Source: Fibrobacter succinogenes | GTDB lineage: Bacteria; Fibrobacterota; Fibrobacteria; Fibrobacterales; Fibrobacteraceae | Length of the DNA: 64,000 nt | Direction: 5' to 3' | NCBI GenBank assembly: GCA_902800345.1 | Contig: CADCDO010000037.1 | Span: forward strand, 1-64,000 | Shown: positions 16,690-26,445 of the stretch, in pieces | Position numbering within the stretch: the first letter of the stretch is position 1 | Layout of the letters: every line of letters starts with the position of its first letter | Position numbers and translations under genes: made by a program | The notes under the pieces: generated by a model | What the model saw: the letters and a program-made list of their open reading frames with translations, nothing else | What the model was told of the DNA's origin: nothing | The model's database searches: none

Positions 16690-19026
16690 TTACTCTTCCA
16701 CAAAGCAAGACGGGATTTCAATAGAGACAAACTGATCACTCAGTTTTTTCAACGTTCTCTCACGATCTTCGTATTTATTTTTATTAAAACTAACTTTTAT
16801 ATCACCACGAACATTTTTAGCTGATTTTAATTTTTCATCTTTTTCATCGAACTTTTCACATTGAAAACGATATATTTCACCGGTTGCAAGGTCTTTCGAA
16901 AAATCAATTGCGTTGCAAGGAACGTAGTTTCTTCCTACACGCCAAGCACCAAAGACTCCAACGAAATCATTTGCAACAAACCCATCCTTTTTGCATACCA
17001 TTCGATAATCCTTTGATAAGGTTATACGAACTTTTATTTTATCGACAATTTCTTGCGCAATTCCATCACCCATTTCATAATTAACTTTTGGAGGCATCCA
17101 CGCATATTTCAAGATAGAACGAATTTCTTCCTGAAATGAACTTATCCCAGGTTTCAAATCCATCAAAACAGAATCAACACGCCCTTCACCCTTATACGAA
17201 ATTGTAGCCACAAGAGAATCATTAAAACCGTATTTATGATGGCGATATATAGCCCGTTCAATCCGCCAACCACAATTTTTTCTCAAAGCCCCCATTATCC
17301 CTATTCTAAGATTATCCATTTTTCCAACAACATTTTTCCCTTCTTTCAAAATAACGGTATCGACGTACATTTCAAGATTGAATTTAGGGAGATCCTTTTC
17401 ATTTGAGAATTCATCGACTGTTCCGTTTATAGGAATTTTACGCTGTTCGAAAAATTTTTTGATAGCAACATTCTTTTCCCAAAATCCAACTCCTTTTAAC
17501 GAACGCATAGCACCATTACGATACTTTTTAGGATAGGCATAATAAAGCAAATGGTCTTGCAATTCGCCTTTTCGATACAAATTAATCGACAAATTCGGTT
17601 CATTCCAATCATAGTCTTCCAGTATCCAAGAACCAGGTTCAAGATATTCCTCGTCTAAATAAGACATATCCGCAAAACGTTCAATTTCTTCAAGGTCATT
17701 GGTTGAATAAAGCAAGCCTTTTTCCCCGTAAACATTCATGGAATCCGAAATTGCCAACATTTCATGCAGGCGGAGAGTTTTCCCCGGTATGTATTTTGTT
17801 TCTTTAGCGGTCTCCCTAAAATTCATCAAGCCATAGGCCATAAGAGCATACCCTCTAGCCGCTTTCAACATTTTTGTTGTGGTATCGACTTGGATTCCAA
17901 CAAAACCTGTATAAAGTTTTAAAGGAATATCTTTAGAATAATGCCACTTCACATCTACAAACGTAATTCCCGATGGCACATCGTGAAAATACATCCGTTT
18001 ATTCCAATCCGAATGCTTTACATAGGCATACCCATCGCGAACAAATTCTTTCGTGTAAGGCAAAAACCTAGAAATCCAGCCATCAAAGCTAGGACTGCCG
18101 CATCCTTGGGGTTTGTAATATTTGTAAATGCTTCTCCAATGTTCTAAATTTATTTTACCATCAAAAACTTTGATAAATTCATCAAGTACAGGATTAAGAC
18201 CTTTCGCCCACCACTTCATATTCAATTGCACGGCCAGTTTGTTAAAGGAATCCTTAAGCAAAATCCAATCCTCTTTAGTACCTTTAATTTTGATTTTGGG
18301 GATCCCGCAGGTTGTCCAAACATGATATGAATAGTATTCCGAGGCTACAGCCATTACCATAGTCCCTGAAATATTGTTATCTACCGGACTTGTTGTCGAA
18401 AATTTCGTCTTCAGCGGATTTCCCGTTTTTTTAGGCAATTTAGACAGCAAAGATTCATACAAGCTTGCAATTGTCCAAAACCATTCATTATGCGTGGATT
18501 TATACGTCAATGAATTATCTACAATCAAAATTACAGTATCGGCACCTGGAGCAACAAAACGATTTTTCAGTGTTTTACGATTGTTCTTTACATGGAGGCG
18601 AAAGCCATCTAATATCATAAGCCAAATGTCATCAGGGCTAATTTCCATTGGGTAATGATTGGCATACGCGAGAGAAACAACATCAAGGAATGAAGATGAT
18701 TTGGAATTTTTTTCAACAAATGGGCTTATAGAATCGGAGTAGGCATAGAAAATTTTAGTTTCATTCGTCAGATTTTCTTGGGGATAATGGGAAAAAATAC
18801 GTGCAAAGCCACCTTCTTCAACGGGGACTAACGTCTCTTTAAAGGCACTATCATGAACGCTCGTATCCACAATCATGACATATGCACTCGTATCGCGCAC
18901 AAAACCTTCAAAGCTTCGAGTTGCTTTTAAAGAGGATTCGAGAACAGGTTCCGATTCTTTCGCTTCACAAGGATTCAGGACAGAGACGATAAAAGCAAGT
19001 AAAAAAAATTTATAGAGCGATTTCAT
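16690..19026 (-). CDS. DUF4419 lipoprotein, long form (DUF4419 paralogue 5)
   Basis: About 778 residues from ATG 19026; a longer frame adds eight codons, but the signal peptide starts at MKSLYKFFLLAFIVSVLNPC. The lipobox VLNPC is unusual (Pro before Cys), so lipidation is less certain than in the neighbours. DUF4419 with ISPDDIWLMILDGFRLHVKN lies at about 60-400. The C-terminal region matches the other long forms and ends IPSCFVEE. It is the most divergent copy and stands apart from the other four, separated by the protease and hydrolase genes. A TATATTGCC block precedes the start. Function unknown. Confidence 0.78.
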   Translation of the reverse strand: MKSLYKFFLLAFIVSVLNPCEAKESEPVLESSLKATRSFEGFVRDTSAYVMIVDTSVHDSAFKETLVPVEEGGFARIFSHYPQENLTNETKIFYAYSDSISPFVEKNSKSSSFLDVVSLAYANHYPMEISPDDIWLMILDGFRLHVKNNRKTLKNRFVAPGADTVILIVDNSLTYKSTHNEWFWTIASLYESLLSKLPKKTGNPLKTKFSTTSPVDNNISGTMVMAVASEYYSYHVWTTCGIPKIKIKGTKEDWILLKDSFNKLAVQLNMKWWAKGLNPVLDEFIKVFDGKINLEHWRSIYKYYKPQGCGSPSFDGWISRFLPYTKEFVRDGYAYVKHSDWNKRMYFHDVPSGITFVDVKWHYSKDIPLKLYTGFVGIQVDTTTKMLKAARGYALMAYGLMNFRETAKETKYIPGKTLRLHEMLAISDSMNVYGEKGLLYSTNDLEEIERFADMSYLDEEYLEPGSWILEDYDWNEPNLSINLYRKGELQDHLLYYAYPKKYRNGAMRSLKGVGFWEKNVAIKKFFEQRKIPINGTVDEFSNEKDLPKFNLEMYVDTVILKEGKNVVGKMDNLRIGIMGALRKNCGWRIERAIYRHHKYGFNDSLVATISYKGEGRVDSVLMDLKPGISSFQEEIRSILKYAWMPPKVNYEMGDGIAQEIVDKIKVRITLSKDYRMVCKKDGFVANDFVGVFGAWRVGRNYVPCNAIDFSKDLATGEIYRFQCEKFDEKDEKLKSAKNVRGDIKVSFNKNKYEDRERTLKKLSDQFVSIEIPSCFVEE

Positions 19027-19099
19027 ACAGGCAATATAGCAATATTGCACTTTGTAGATTTATGAATACACAATCCAATTTAGAACCACATACAAAATC

Positions 19100-19137
19100 A
19101 AAAAAACGCCCCTGCGGTAAAGCGAGGAGCGTTTTTT
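19100..19137 (-). terminator. Rho-independent terminator after purL
   Basis: On the minus strand ACGCTCCT pairs with AGGGGCGT around a short loop and is followed by seven T (A-run at 19100-19106). It lies about 70 bases after the purL stop. A T-rich flank on the other side could let it work both ways. Confidence 0.8.
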
Positions 19138-19161
19138 GTTTTCACAGTGATGTGCGGGCAC

Positions 19162-19205
19162 TTCGGCAAGCTCAGTGACCTTGAAAGGTTGGTGAGCCCG
19201 TCGAA
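19162..19205. repeat. Short REP-like palindrome next to the purL stop
   Basis: TTCGGCAAGCTCA (19162-19174) and TGAGCCCGTCGAA (19193-19205) are imperfect inverted copies around GTGACC / GGTTGG. This TTCG-CAAGCTCA palindrome type is widespread between bacterial genes; here it touches the purL stop codon. Confidence 0.6.
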
Positions 19206-19208
19206 CCA

Positions 19209-22200
19209 TTAGCCCACGAAAATGCGGCCGTTGCGGAACAGCTGCATCCACGGACCGTCTTCGCCCCAGTCTGCCGGGTGCCAGGAGTACTGGCAGGTAC
19301 GGAACACGCGTTCGGGGTGCGGCATCATCACGAGGGCGCGACCGTCTTCGGAGCAGAGGCCGTTGATACCGAACGGAGAGCCGTTGGGGTTCAGCGGGTA
19401 GCGTTCGGTGTATTCGTGCTTGCCGTCCACATAGCGCAGCGCCACGAGACCGGTCTTGAGGCAGGCTTCAGCGGCTTTGCGGCTAGCGAATTCCGCGCGG
19501 CCTTCGCCGTGTGCGACCGCGATCGGGAGCACGGAGCCTGCCATGCCCTTGAGGAGCACGGCCGGAGTATCTTCGACCTTGAGCGTGCAGAAGCGGGCCT
19601 CGAAACGTTCGGAGAGGTTCTGCACAAAGCGCGGCCAGTGCGCAGCACCCGGAATCAGGTCCTTGAGGTTGGAAACCATCTGGCAGCCGTTGCAGACGCC
19701 GAGCGTGAAGGTGTCCTTGCGGTTGAAGTAAGCTTCGAATTCGGCGCGGGCCTTCGGGTTGAAGAGGATGCTCTTGGCCCAGCCTTCACCGGCACCGAGA
19801 ACGTCACCGTAGCTGAAGCCACCGCAAGCGACGAGACCATTGAAGTCCTTGAGGCTTACGCGACCTTCGAGAATGTCGGTCATGTGAACGTCGATAGATT
19901 CAAAGCCTGCCTTCTGGAAGGCTGCAGCCATTTCGAGTTCGCCGTTGACGCCCTGTTCACGCAGGATGGCCATCTTCGGGCGGCTGGCGTAGTCTTTCAC
20001 GACCTTTGCACCCGCCGCCACGTCGAAGGTGACCTTCGGCGTGATACCCGGATTGTCCTGTTCCAACTTGAGATTGTATTCGCTTTCGGCACAATCCGGG
20101 TTATCGCGGAGAGCCGCGATGCGGCGGGTCGTGTCGCTCCAGATGGCGCGAAGATCCGAGAGGCCTTCGGCGGGTTGTAAGAATCATTAAGCGTCGCGAT
20201 TTCAGAAACCGTATCGCCGAGACCGGCAGCAGCAAATGCGTCGCGAACGGCCGCGAGGTCGGCGTTCTTGACCTGCAGCACGGCACCGAGTTCTTCGTTG
20301 AAGAGAGCGTCGATGAGGTTGCCCTTGAGGGCGTCGGCCTTCACCGTCATGCCCACGTGGCCGGCGAACGCCATTTCGGCGAGCGTCGTGTAGAGGCCGC
20401 CATCGCTCTTGTCGTGGTAGGCCATAATCTTGCCGTCAGCATTGAGCTTCTGAATCGTTTCGAAGAAGGCGCGGAGTTCCTTGGCGCTGTCCACATCCGG
20501 AGCCTTATCGCCGAGGTTGTTGTAAACCTGAGCTGCGATGGAGGCGCCCATGCGGTTCTTGCCGCGAGCGAGGTCCACGAGAACGAGCGTCGAATCCTTG
20601 TCCTGCAACAGCTGCGGGGTGAGCGTCTTGCGCACGTCGGCACAAGGAGCAAAGGCACTTATGACGAGCGAAATCGGGGCCGTCACGCGGTGGCTGCCCT
20701 TGTCGTCCTGCCACACGGTGCTCATGCTCATGGAGTCCTTACCCACCGGAATCGTGATGCCGAGATCCGGGCAGAGTTCCATACCGATAGACTTCACGGC
20801 TTCGTAAAGGTCGGCGCCGTCACCTTCGTAGTTCGGCGTGGCCATCCAGTTTGCGGACAAGTTCACGCGGCCCATATCGGGCACGCAAGCGGCAGCCATG
20901 TTCGTGAGAGATTCAGCCACCGTCATGCGGGCAGCGGCAGCCGGAGAAATCAAGGCAATCGGGGCGCGTTCGCCCATGCTCATGACTTCACCTTCGTAAG
21001 TATCGAGCGTTGCAGAGGTCACGGCGCAGTCAGCAACCGGCACCTGCCACGGCCCCACCATCTGGTCGCGGCAAATCATACCCGTTACGGAACGGTCACC
21101 GATAGAAATCAAGAACGTCTTATCTGCAACGGTCGGGTTTGCAAGCACGCGGTGAGCCACATCCTTGATGGTGGCGTCGGCCGGAACCACGGTAGAGTTC
21201 AGCGGACGCTTCTGGCTCTTTTCGTTACGGATCATGCGGGGCGGCTTGCCGAGGAGCACGCCGAGCGGCATGTCAATCGGAGTCGTACCGAAGTGCTTGT
21301 CGGTGAGCGTGAGGTGCTTTTCAGGAATGGCCTCGCCCACCACAGCGTACGGGCAGCGTTCACGCTTACAAATAGCGTCGAACACGTCGAGCTTGTCGCC
21401 AGCAATAGCGATAACGTAACGTTCCTGGGATTCGTTACTCCAGATTTCGAACGGGCTCATACCCGGTTCGTCGTTCGGCACATTGCGGAGTTCAAACTTA
21501 CCGCCGAGACCGCCATCGTTCACGAGTTCCGGGAAGGCGTTGGAAAGTCCACCTGCACCCACGTCGTGAATAAAGGTAATCGGGTTTTCTTCGTCCATCG
21601 CCCAGCAGCGGTCGATGACTTCCTGGCAGCGGCGTTCCATTTCGGGGTTTTCGCGCTGCACGGAGGCAAAGTCGAGAGATTCGTTACCGGCACCGTTCTG
21701 CACGGAGCTGGCTGCACCACCACCGAGGCCGATAAGCATCGCCGGACCGCCGAGCACAATCAGGTGGTCACCCGGGTCGATGTGGCCTTTCTCGATATGC
21801 TGGTGCTTGATGTTGCCAAGACCACCAGCCAGCATAATCGGCTTGTGGTAACCGCGGACTTCCTTGCCGTTCTGGGCATCGACTTCCTGTTCGAAAGTGC
21901 GGAAGTAACCGAGGATGTTCGGACGGCCGTATTCGTTGTTGAATGCGGCGCCACCCAGCGGGCCTTCGATCATGATGTCGAGAGCAGATGCAATGCGGGA
22001 CGGAGAACCAAAGTCCTTTTCCCACGGCTGGACTGCACCTGGCAGTTTCAAGTTCGAAACGCTAAAGCCCGTGAGACCGGCCTTCGGCTTGGAACCCTTA
22101 CCCGTTGCACCTTCGTCACGGATTTCGCCACCACTACCGGTAGCGGCACCCGGGAACGGAGAAATCGCCGTCGGGTGGTTGTGGGTTTCGACCTTCATGA

Positions 22201-23068
22201 GGATATCGACTTCTTCGTTGTGGAAGTCGTACTTGTTGTTGCGCGGGTCGGCGTAGTAGCGGCCAGCAACAGCGCCCTTCATCACGGCGGCGTTGTCCTT
22301 GTAAGCGCTAAAGATGTTGGAGTTGTGGAGCTGGTAGGTGTTCTTGATCATCTGGAACAGGGACTTGTCCTGCTTCACACCATCAATCGTCCATTCGGCA
22401 CCGAACACCTTGTGGCGGCAGTGCTCCGAGTTGGCCTGAGCGAACATGTAAAGTTCCACGTCGGTCGGATTGCGCTTGAGTTCGGTGAAATTCTTGACCA
22501 AGTAGTCGATTTCGTCCGGTGAAAGCGCGAGGCCCATTTCCTTGTCAGCCTTCACGAGGGCGTCGCGACCTTCGGTGAGCACCGGAATCACATTCAGCGG
22601 ACGCGGTTCTTCCTTGCTGAAGAGCACTTCCAAGGAGGCGGTGTCGGCAAACACGGCCTGCGTCATGCGGTCGTGAATCTTGGCGGAGATTTTCTCACGG
22701 GCACCGGCCGGCACAGTGCCTTCAAACTTCACATAGTATGCAATAGCACGTTCGATGCGCTTGATGGCCGGGAGGCCGCAAATGTGAGCGATATCAGTAG
22801 CCTTGGAACTCCACGGGCTAATTGTACCCGGACGCGGGCAGACCACAAAAAGCTCGCCTTCGAGAGCCTTGGGTTCGCGTGCCGGACCGTAGTGCAGCAC
22901 CTTCTTCAAGGTTTCGGTTTCCGCATCGGTCAAGTCGGCGGACAGGTCCACCACATGCAGGAATTCAGCGTAAACGGAAGCAACAGAGAGCCCCGCAGCC
23001 TTGAAATCGGAAGAAAGTTTCTGGAGACGGAAATCCGACAGAGCCGGCGTACCACGAAGAATAAGCAT
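19209..23068 (-). pseudogene. purL: Phosphoribosylformylglycinamidine synthase, single-base frameshift
   Basis: Large single-chain PurL, which converts FGAR and glutamine to FGAM in purine synthesis. It starts at ATG 23068 (GAGG six bases upstream) with the synthetase half, and ends with the glutaminase domain: nucleophile Cys in [12 protein letters not shown], plus AHGEGRAEF and MMPHPERVF. Near 20160 the frame breaks: DSYNPPKA runs into unrelated residues, while the next frame continues at once as [18 protein letters not shown]. One base restores everything (GGCCTTCTCG expected where GGCCTCTCG stands), giving 1,286 residues, the normal size. Nothing else is wrong, so a sequencing error is most likely. 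It is transcribed alone, with a promoter box at 23102 and a terminator at 19100. Confidence 0.93.
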
Positions 23069-23101
23069 TTTGACCTCTTTTAGCCTATATATTTACCGTC
23101 C

Positions 23102-23109
23102 CAAATATA
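23102..23109 (-). promoter_or_regulatory. TATATTTG promoter box before purL
   Basis: TATATTTG on the minus strand fits the TAnnTTTG consensus known from Bacteroidota promoters and lies 33 bases upstream of the purL start. The same motif type recurs before slyD, cimA, the phosphoesterase gene, the SPFH gene and the 49.4-kb gene. Confidence 0.45.
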
Positions 23110-23198
23110 GCAAAATGGAGTAAAAATTAAAGACGAAAGCCAGCTTCGCTTTTAAACGGTAAGACGAGCGTGTAAAGAGGAGACACAAAAGATAAACA

Positions 23199-24794
23199 TT
23201 ACTTCACGCAACGGACGGACAAGGCATAATCTTTTTTATTATAAACCTCAACTGGAGTCGTTGTTCTGCTATAATCATAATATATGTTAAAAACATTTAA
23301 ATCAGCATACTCGTTAATCCACCAAAACAAGGCTCGTTTACCAATTTCATCGTAAACACCCTTTTCATCTCTGACTCCAGCTGGTAAAGCTGAGAATCCA
23401 TAGGAGTCAGTTCCATTTAAATCATTATACCAACCATAAGTCGATTTTAGTCTATAACTTATCGCATAAGAACCCACAAGATCAGTCAAATTTTGAAGGT
23501 CTTTTCCACGCGGTAAGCGCCAATCATCGGGGCAAATTCCTGAACACCACTGAGAATTACATCCCTGCCTCGCCGCCGCTGATGTATAGAGACGCCCATA
23601 TTTTGCACAATATTCAGCCGAATCGTTATAGCAAAAACTATCCTCCGTCTCGTAATTCAAATTCTCAGCCATCCACCACTGATACCCAATTTTTACAGTC
23701 CTGTAAACTTGACTATCACGTGAATCAACTATAGAATCGTATTCAAGCGACAAGTTATTAGACAAAGTCGGATCCGATATGGTCGGATTTTCTGACGTTA
23801 ATTCATCCTTGAGACAACGGACTCCAACCGCACTACTCTTCACTTCATTGCCCAAATGTATACTATTATTGTTCGAATAGCTATCAAAATACATTGCATG
23901 AGCAAGAGTTCCTAGACCACCAAAAACAGTGACCGAAGTCCAATACATAGCATCATATGTAATTCGATTATAATAACCGCCATCATAGGTGTATCCCGTC
24001 GTAACTACAGAGAATCCATATGCATTTTTGCCGTTTGATTTTTCAAACCATATATCAGCTTTTTCCCAACCACCAACTACAGTGAGCAAAGAGTACCATT
24101 CCATTGCTGTAGGGATATGCCAACCTGTGGGACAAACCCCTTGTACAGGATAAACAGTCGTACAATAATCTTTTCCGCATCCCTTTGCATTTTCGCTAAA
24201 CAACGCAGCACTATCTATAGCCGCCATCCACGTATATAATCTTCCATGTTTTTCACAATTAGCGGGCTTATTCTCATAACAAAAACTTGAGGAATCAGCA
24301 CCTCTTTCTGGCAAAATATAAGCATAATTCAAATTTTGGGCCATCCACCAACGATCACCAATTTTTACAGTCTTATATGTCTGGCCATCACGTTCATCCG
24401 TAAGCGTTCCATACTCACAAGTATCCGTACTATCGGTTCTGCAAGGCGGAATTTGAGGATTAAAAACGCTTGAGCTAGATTTCGCTACAGAAGAAGATGA
24501 TTTTACGGAACTTGAGGATTTCGCCAAACTTGACGAGCTTGACTTTACCGAGCTGCTAGATTTAGCTTTATCAGAGGAACTACTAGATTTTCCTTTGCTG
24601 GAACTCGATGACTTGGCAACGTTCTTACCGCTGCTAGAAATTTCGGAACTACTCAATGAGTCACATGAAGATTCTTCGCATACAGACGAAGAAGAGTCTT
24701 CTTCATTTGGGGCGGAACTGCTTTTGTCATCGCCACAAGCCGAAAAAATTAAAGAGCAAATTAAAAAAAGGCAAAAAAAGTATTTCATTTGCAT
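23199..24794 (-). CDS. FISUMP-domain lipoprotein with serine-rich linker
   Basis: 531 residues. The signal peptide ends FLICSLIFSAC (lipid Cys20), followed by a Ser/Lys-rich linker to about residue 118, of the kind that tethers surface domains in Fibrobacter. Two FISUMP domains follow, each opening with a near-identical block (YKTVKIGDRWWMAQNLNY and YRTVKIGYQWWMAENLNY), with GVCPTGWHIP / GICPDDWRLP and a closing VGVRCLKD / LSVRCVK. Paired cysteines in both domains (for example GCGKDYC) suggest disulfides. The domain is a hallmark of Fibrobacter; its function is unknown, possibly surface binding. It is read toward purL without an obvious terminator between. Confidence 0.88.
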   Translation of the reverse strand: MQMKYFFCLFLICSLIFSACGDDKSSSAPNEEDSSSSVCEESSCDSLSSSEISSSGKNVAKSSSSSKGKSSSSSDKAKSSSSVKSSSSSLAKSSSSVKSSSSVAKSSSSVFNPQIPPCRTDSTDTCEYGTLTDERDGQTYKTVKIGDRWWMAQNLNYAYILPERGADSSSFCYENKPANCEKHGRLYTWMAAIDSAALFSENAKGCGKDYCTTVYPVQGVCPTGWHIPTAMEWYSLLTVVGGWEKADIWFEKSNGKNAYGFSVVTTGYTYDGGYYNRITYDAMYWTSVTVFGGLGTLAHAMYFDSYSNNNSIHLGNEVKSSAVGVRCLKDELTSENPTISDPTLSNNLSLEYDSIVDSRDSQVYRTVKIGYQWWMAENLNYETEDSFCYNDSAEYCAKYGRLYTSAAARQGCNSQWCSGICPDDWRLPRGKDLQNLTDLVGSYAISYRLKSTYGWYNDLNGTDSYGFSALPAGVRDEKGVYDEIGKRALFWWINEYADLNVFNIYYDYSRTTTPVEVYNKKDYALSVRCVK

Positions 24795-24871
24795 TTCCCC
24801 AAACTTAATCCCATTTAATATACAAAAAAAGCGGGTTTCAAGTCAGCTACAAGGTGATTTTCGCTATTTTA

Positions 24872-25094
24872 TGCTACCAAATCGTTCATTTTCGATGTTT
24901 TGGTAGCACATTTTTTACTTTGTTCAATAAAAATTGGGTCAATCCATCAATACGGGTGCTACCAAACAAGACTTTCTAAGCATTTTGGCAACATTTTTTC
25001 AAAAATGAATCCCGTGTCCACACAAAAAGCGGTTATTTTGTATAAAAAAAGTGCTACCAAATTGGAGCTTTGGGCTCATTTGGTAGCACTTTTT
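24872..25094. repeat. Array of three TGCTACCAAA hairpins
   Basis: Three hairpins built on the same word follow each other at 85-95 base spacing in the 337-bp gap between hisD and the FISUMP gene. (1) TGCTACCAAA 24872-24881 with TTTGGTAGCA 24899-24908. (2) GTGCTACCAAA 24956-24966 with the imperfect partner TTTTGGCAAC 24983-24992. (3) GTGCTACCAAAT 25051-25062 with ATTTGGTAGCAC 25078-25089. Each is followed by a T-run on the plus strand. No gene was seen in the gap. Confidence 0.8.
25044..25094 (-). terminator. Terminator after hisD (third hairpin of the array)
   Basis: The 12-base perfect stem at 25051-25089 is flanked by A7 on the left and T5 on the right, so it has the form of a bidirectional intrinsic terminator. 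On the minus strand it lies about 40 bases after the hisD stop. Confidence 0.75.
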
Positions 25095-25131
25095 CGCATT
25101 TCGCCCCCCTTTTAGCGAGCGAAAAAAGCAA

Positions 25132-26421
25132 TTACAGTCTCTTGAGGACTGCGGCGGCGTGGTGGATGAAGCCTTCTTCGTTGGCCACGACAGCGATGGC
25201 CTTTGCGTTCTTCTTGATAGCCTTTTCGCTATACTTGATGATGCTCATGCGCTTGAGGAAGTCATAGACACCGAGAGGGCTGAAGAAGCGACCCGTGCCG
25301 TTCGTGGGGAGAACGTGGTTGGGGCCTGCGAAGTAGTCGCCCACCGGTTCAGAAGACCACGGGCCGATAAACACGGCACCCGCATTTTCAATCTGGGCCG
25401 CCATGGATTCGGCTTCGTCGGTCATGATTTCCATGTGTTCCGGAGCAATGGCGTTTGCAATCGCCACTCCGTCGAACCAGTCCTTCACCACGAGGATGCG
25501 GCCGAAGTTGTCGAGCACCTTTTGGAGCAATTCGCGTTTGGGAGAATTTTCCACCTGGATATCGACGCATTCGCTAATCATCTGTGCGGTTTCCATGTTG
25601 TCCGTAATGCAGATGGCGGCTTCGAAACCGGAACCGTGTTCCGCCTGGCTCAAAAGATCGGCAGCGACAAAGTCCGGATCGCAGGTGTTGTCTGCAAGCA
25701 CGAGCACTTCGGAAGGCCCAGCCACCATGTCGATATCCACAATGCCAAAGACTTCCTTCTTCGCGACAGCGGCAAAGACATTACCCGGGCCCACAATCTT
25801 ATCGACGCGTTCCACGACGACCTTGCCCTTACCATCCTTGGCACCATAAGCCAGCATGCCGATTGCCTGAGCGCCACCGATGTGATAGACCTCGGTAATG
25901 CCAAGTTCGCAAAGCACAAAAGCGACCGCGCGGTTGATTTCGCCCTTGATTGGAGTCACGACGACAATGTCCTTGACGCCAGCGACAATGGCCGGAACCG
26001 CATTCATAATCACCGTGCTCGGATAAATTCCAGCACCGCCCGGAACGTAAAGGCCCACGCGCTTCATGGGGCGGATACGCTGACCGAGAACCACACCGTC
26101 TTTGCCTTCCATGAGCCAGGAATCTTCCATCTGGTTCACGTGGAAATCGCGAACGTTCTTGATGGCCTGCTTGAGCGCGCGCTGCATTTCCGGCGGGCAC
26201 TTGGCGGCAGACTTCTTGATTTCGGCTTCGGACACGCGGAGGTTCTTGCCTTTGAGGCCATCGAACTTCTGGGCGTATTCGACAGCCTTCGCATAACCGC
26301 CGTTCTTGATGTCGGCGAGAATGTCCATGACCTTGTCGTGAATTTCCTTGCTCGGGGCTACTTCACGACCGCAAATTCTGTCAATTTCTTGAGACTTCGG
26401 AGTAACTTTTACGATTTTCAT
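25132..26421 (-). CDS. hisD: Histidinol dehydrogenase
   Basis: Catalyses the last two steps of histidine synthesis, histidinol to histidine with two NAD, using a bound zinc. The 429 residues are normal for the family. Seen in the protein: YVPGGAGIYPSTVIMNAVPA, ITEVYHIGGAQAIGMLAYG, DKIVGPGNVFAAVAKKEVFG, IDMVAGPSEVLVLAD, LSQAEHGSGFEA (with the zinc/substrate ligands Gln and His) and APEHMEIM. ATG 26421 is preferred over a GTG two codons earlier because AAGG lies at better spacing. It follows cimA by 24 bases, so the two are probably one transcript. No other his gene is in the window. Confidence 0.96.
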   Translation of the reverse strand: MKIVKVTPKSQEIDRICGREVAPSKEIHDKVMDILADIKNGGYAKAVEYAQKFDGLKGKNLRVSEAEIKKSAAKCPPEMQRALKQAIKNVRDFHVNQMEDSWLMEGKDGVVLGQRIRPMKRVGLYVPGGAGIYPSTVIMNAVPAIVAGVKDIVVVTPIKGEINRAVAFVLCELGITEVYHIGGAQAIGMLAYGAKDGKGKVVVERVDKIVGPGNVFAAVAKKEVFGIVDIDMVAGPSEVLVLADNTCDPDFVAADLLSQAEHGSGFEAAICITDNMETAQMISECVDIQVENSPKRELLQKVLDNFGRILVVKDWFDGVAIANAIAPEHMEIMTDEAESMAAQIENAGAVFIGPWSSEPVGDYFAGPNHVLPTNGTGRFFSPLGVYDFLKRMSIIKYSEKAIKKNAKAIAVVANEEGFIHHAAAVLKRL

Positions 26422-26445
26422 TTTCACGAACCTTCTATTAAAACT

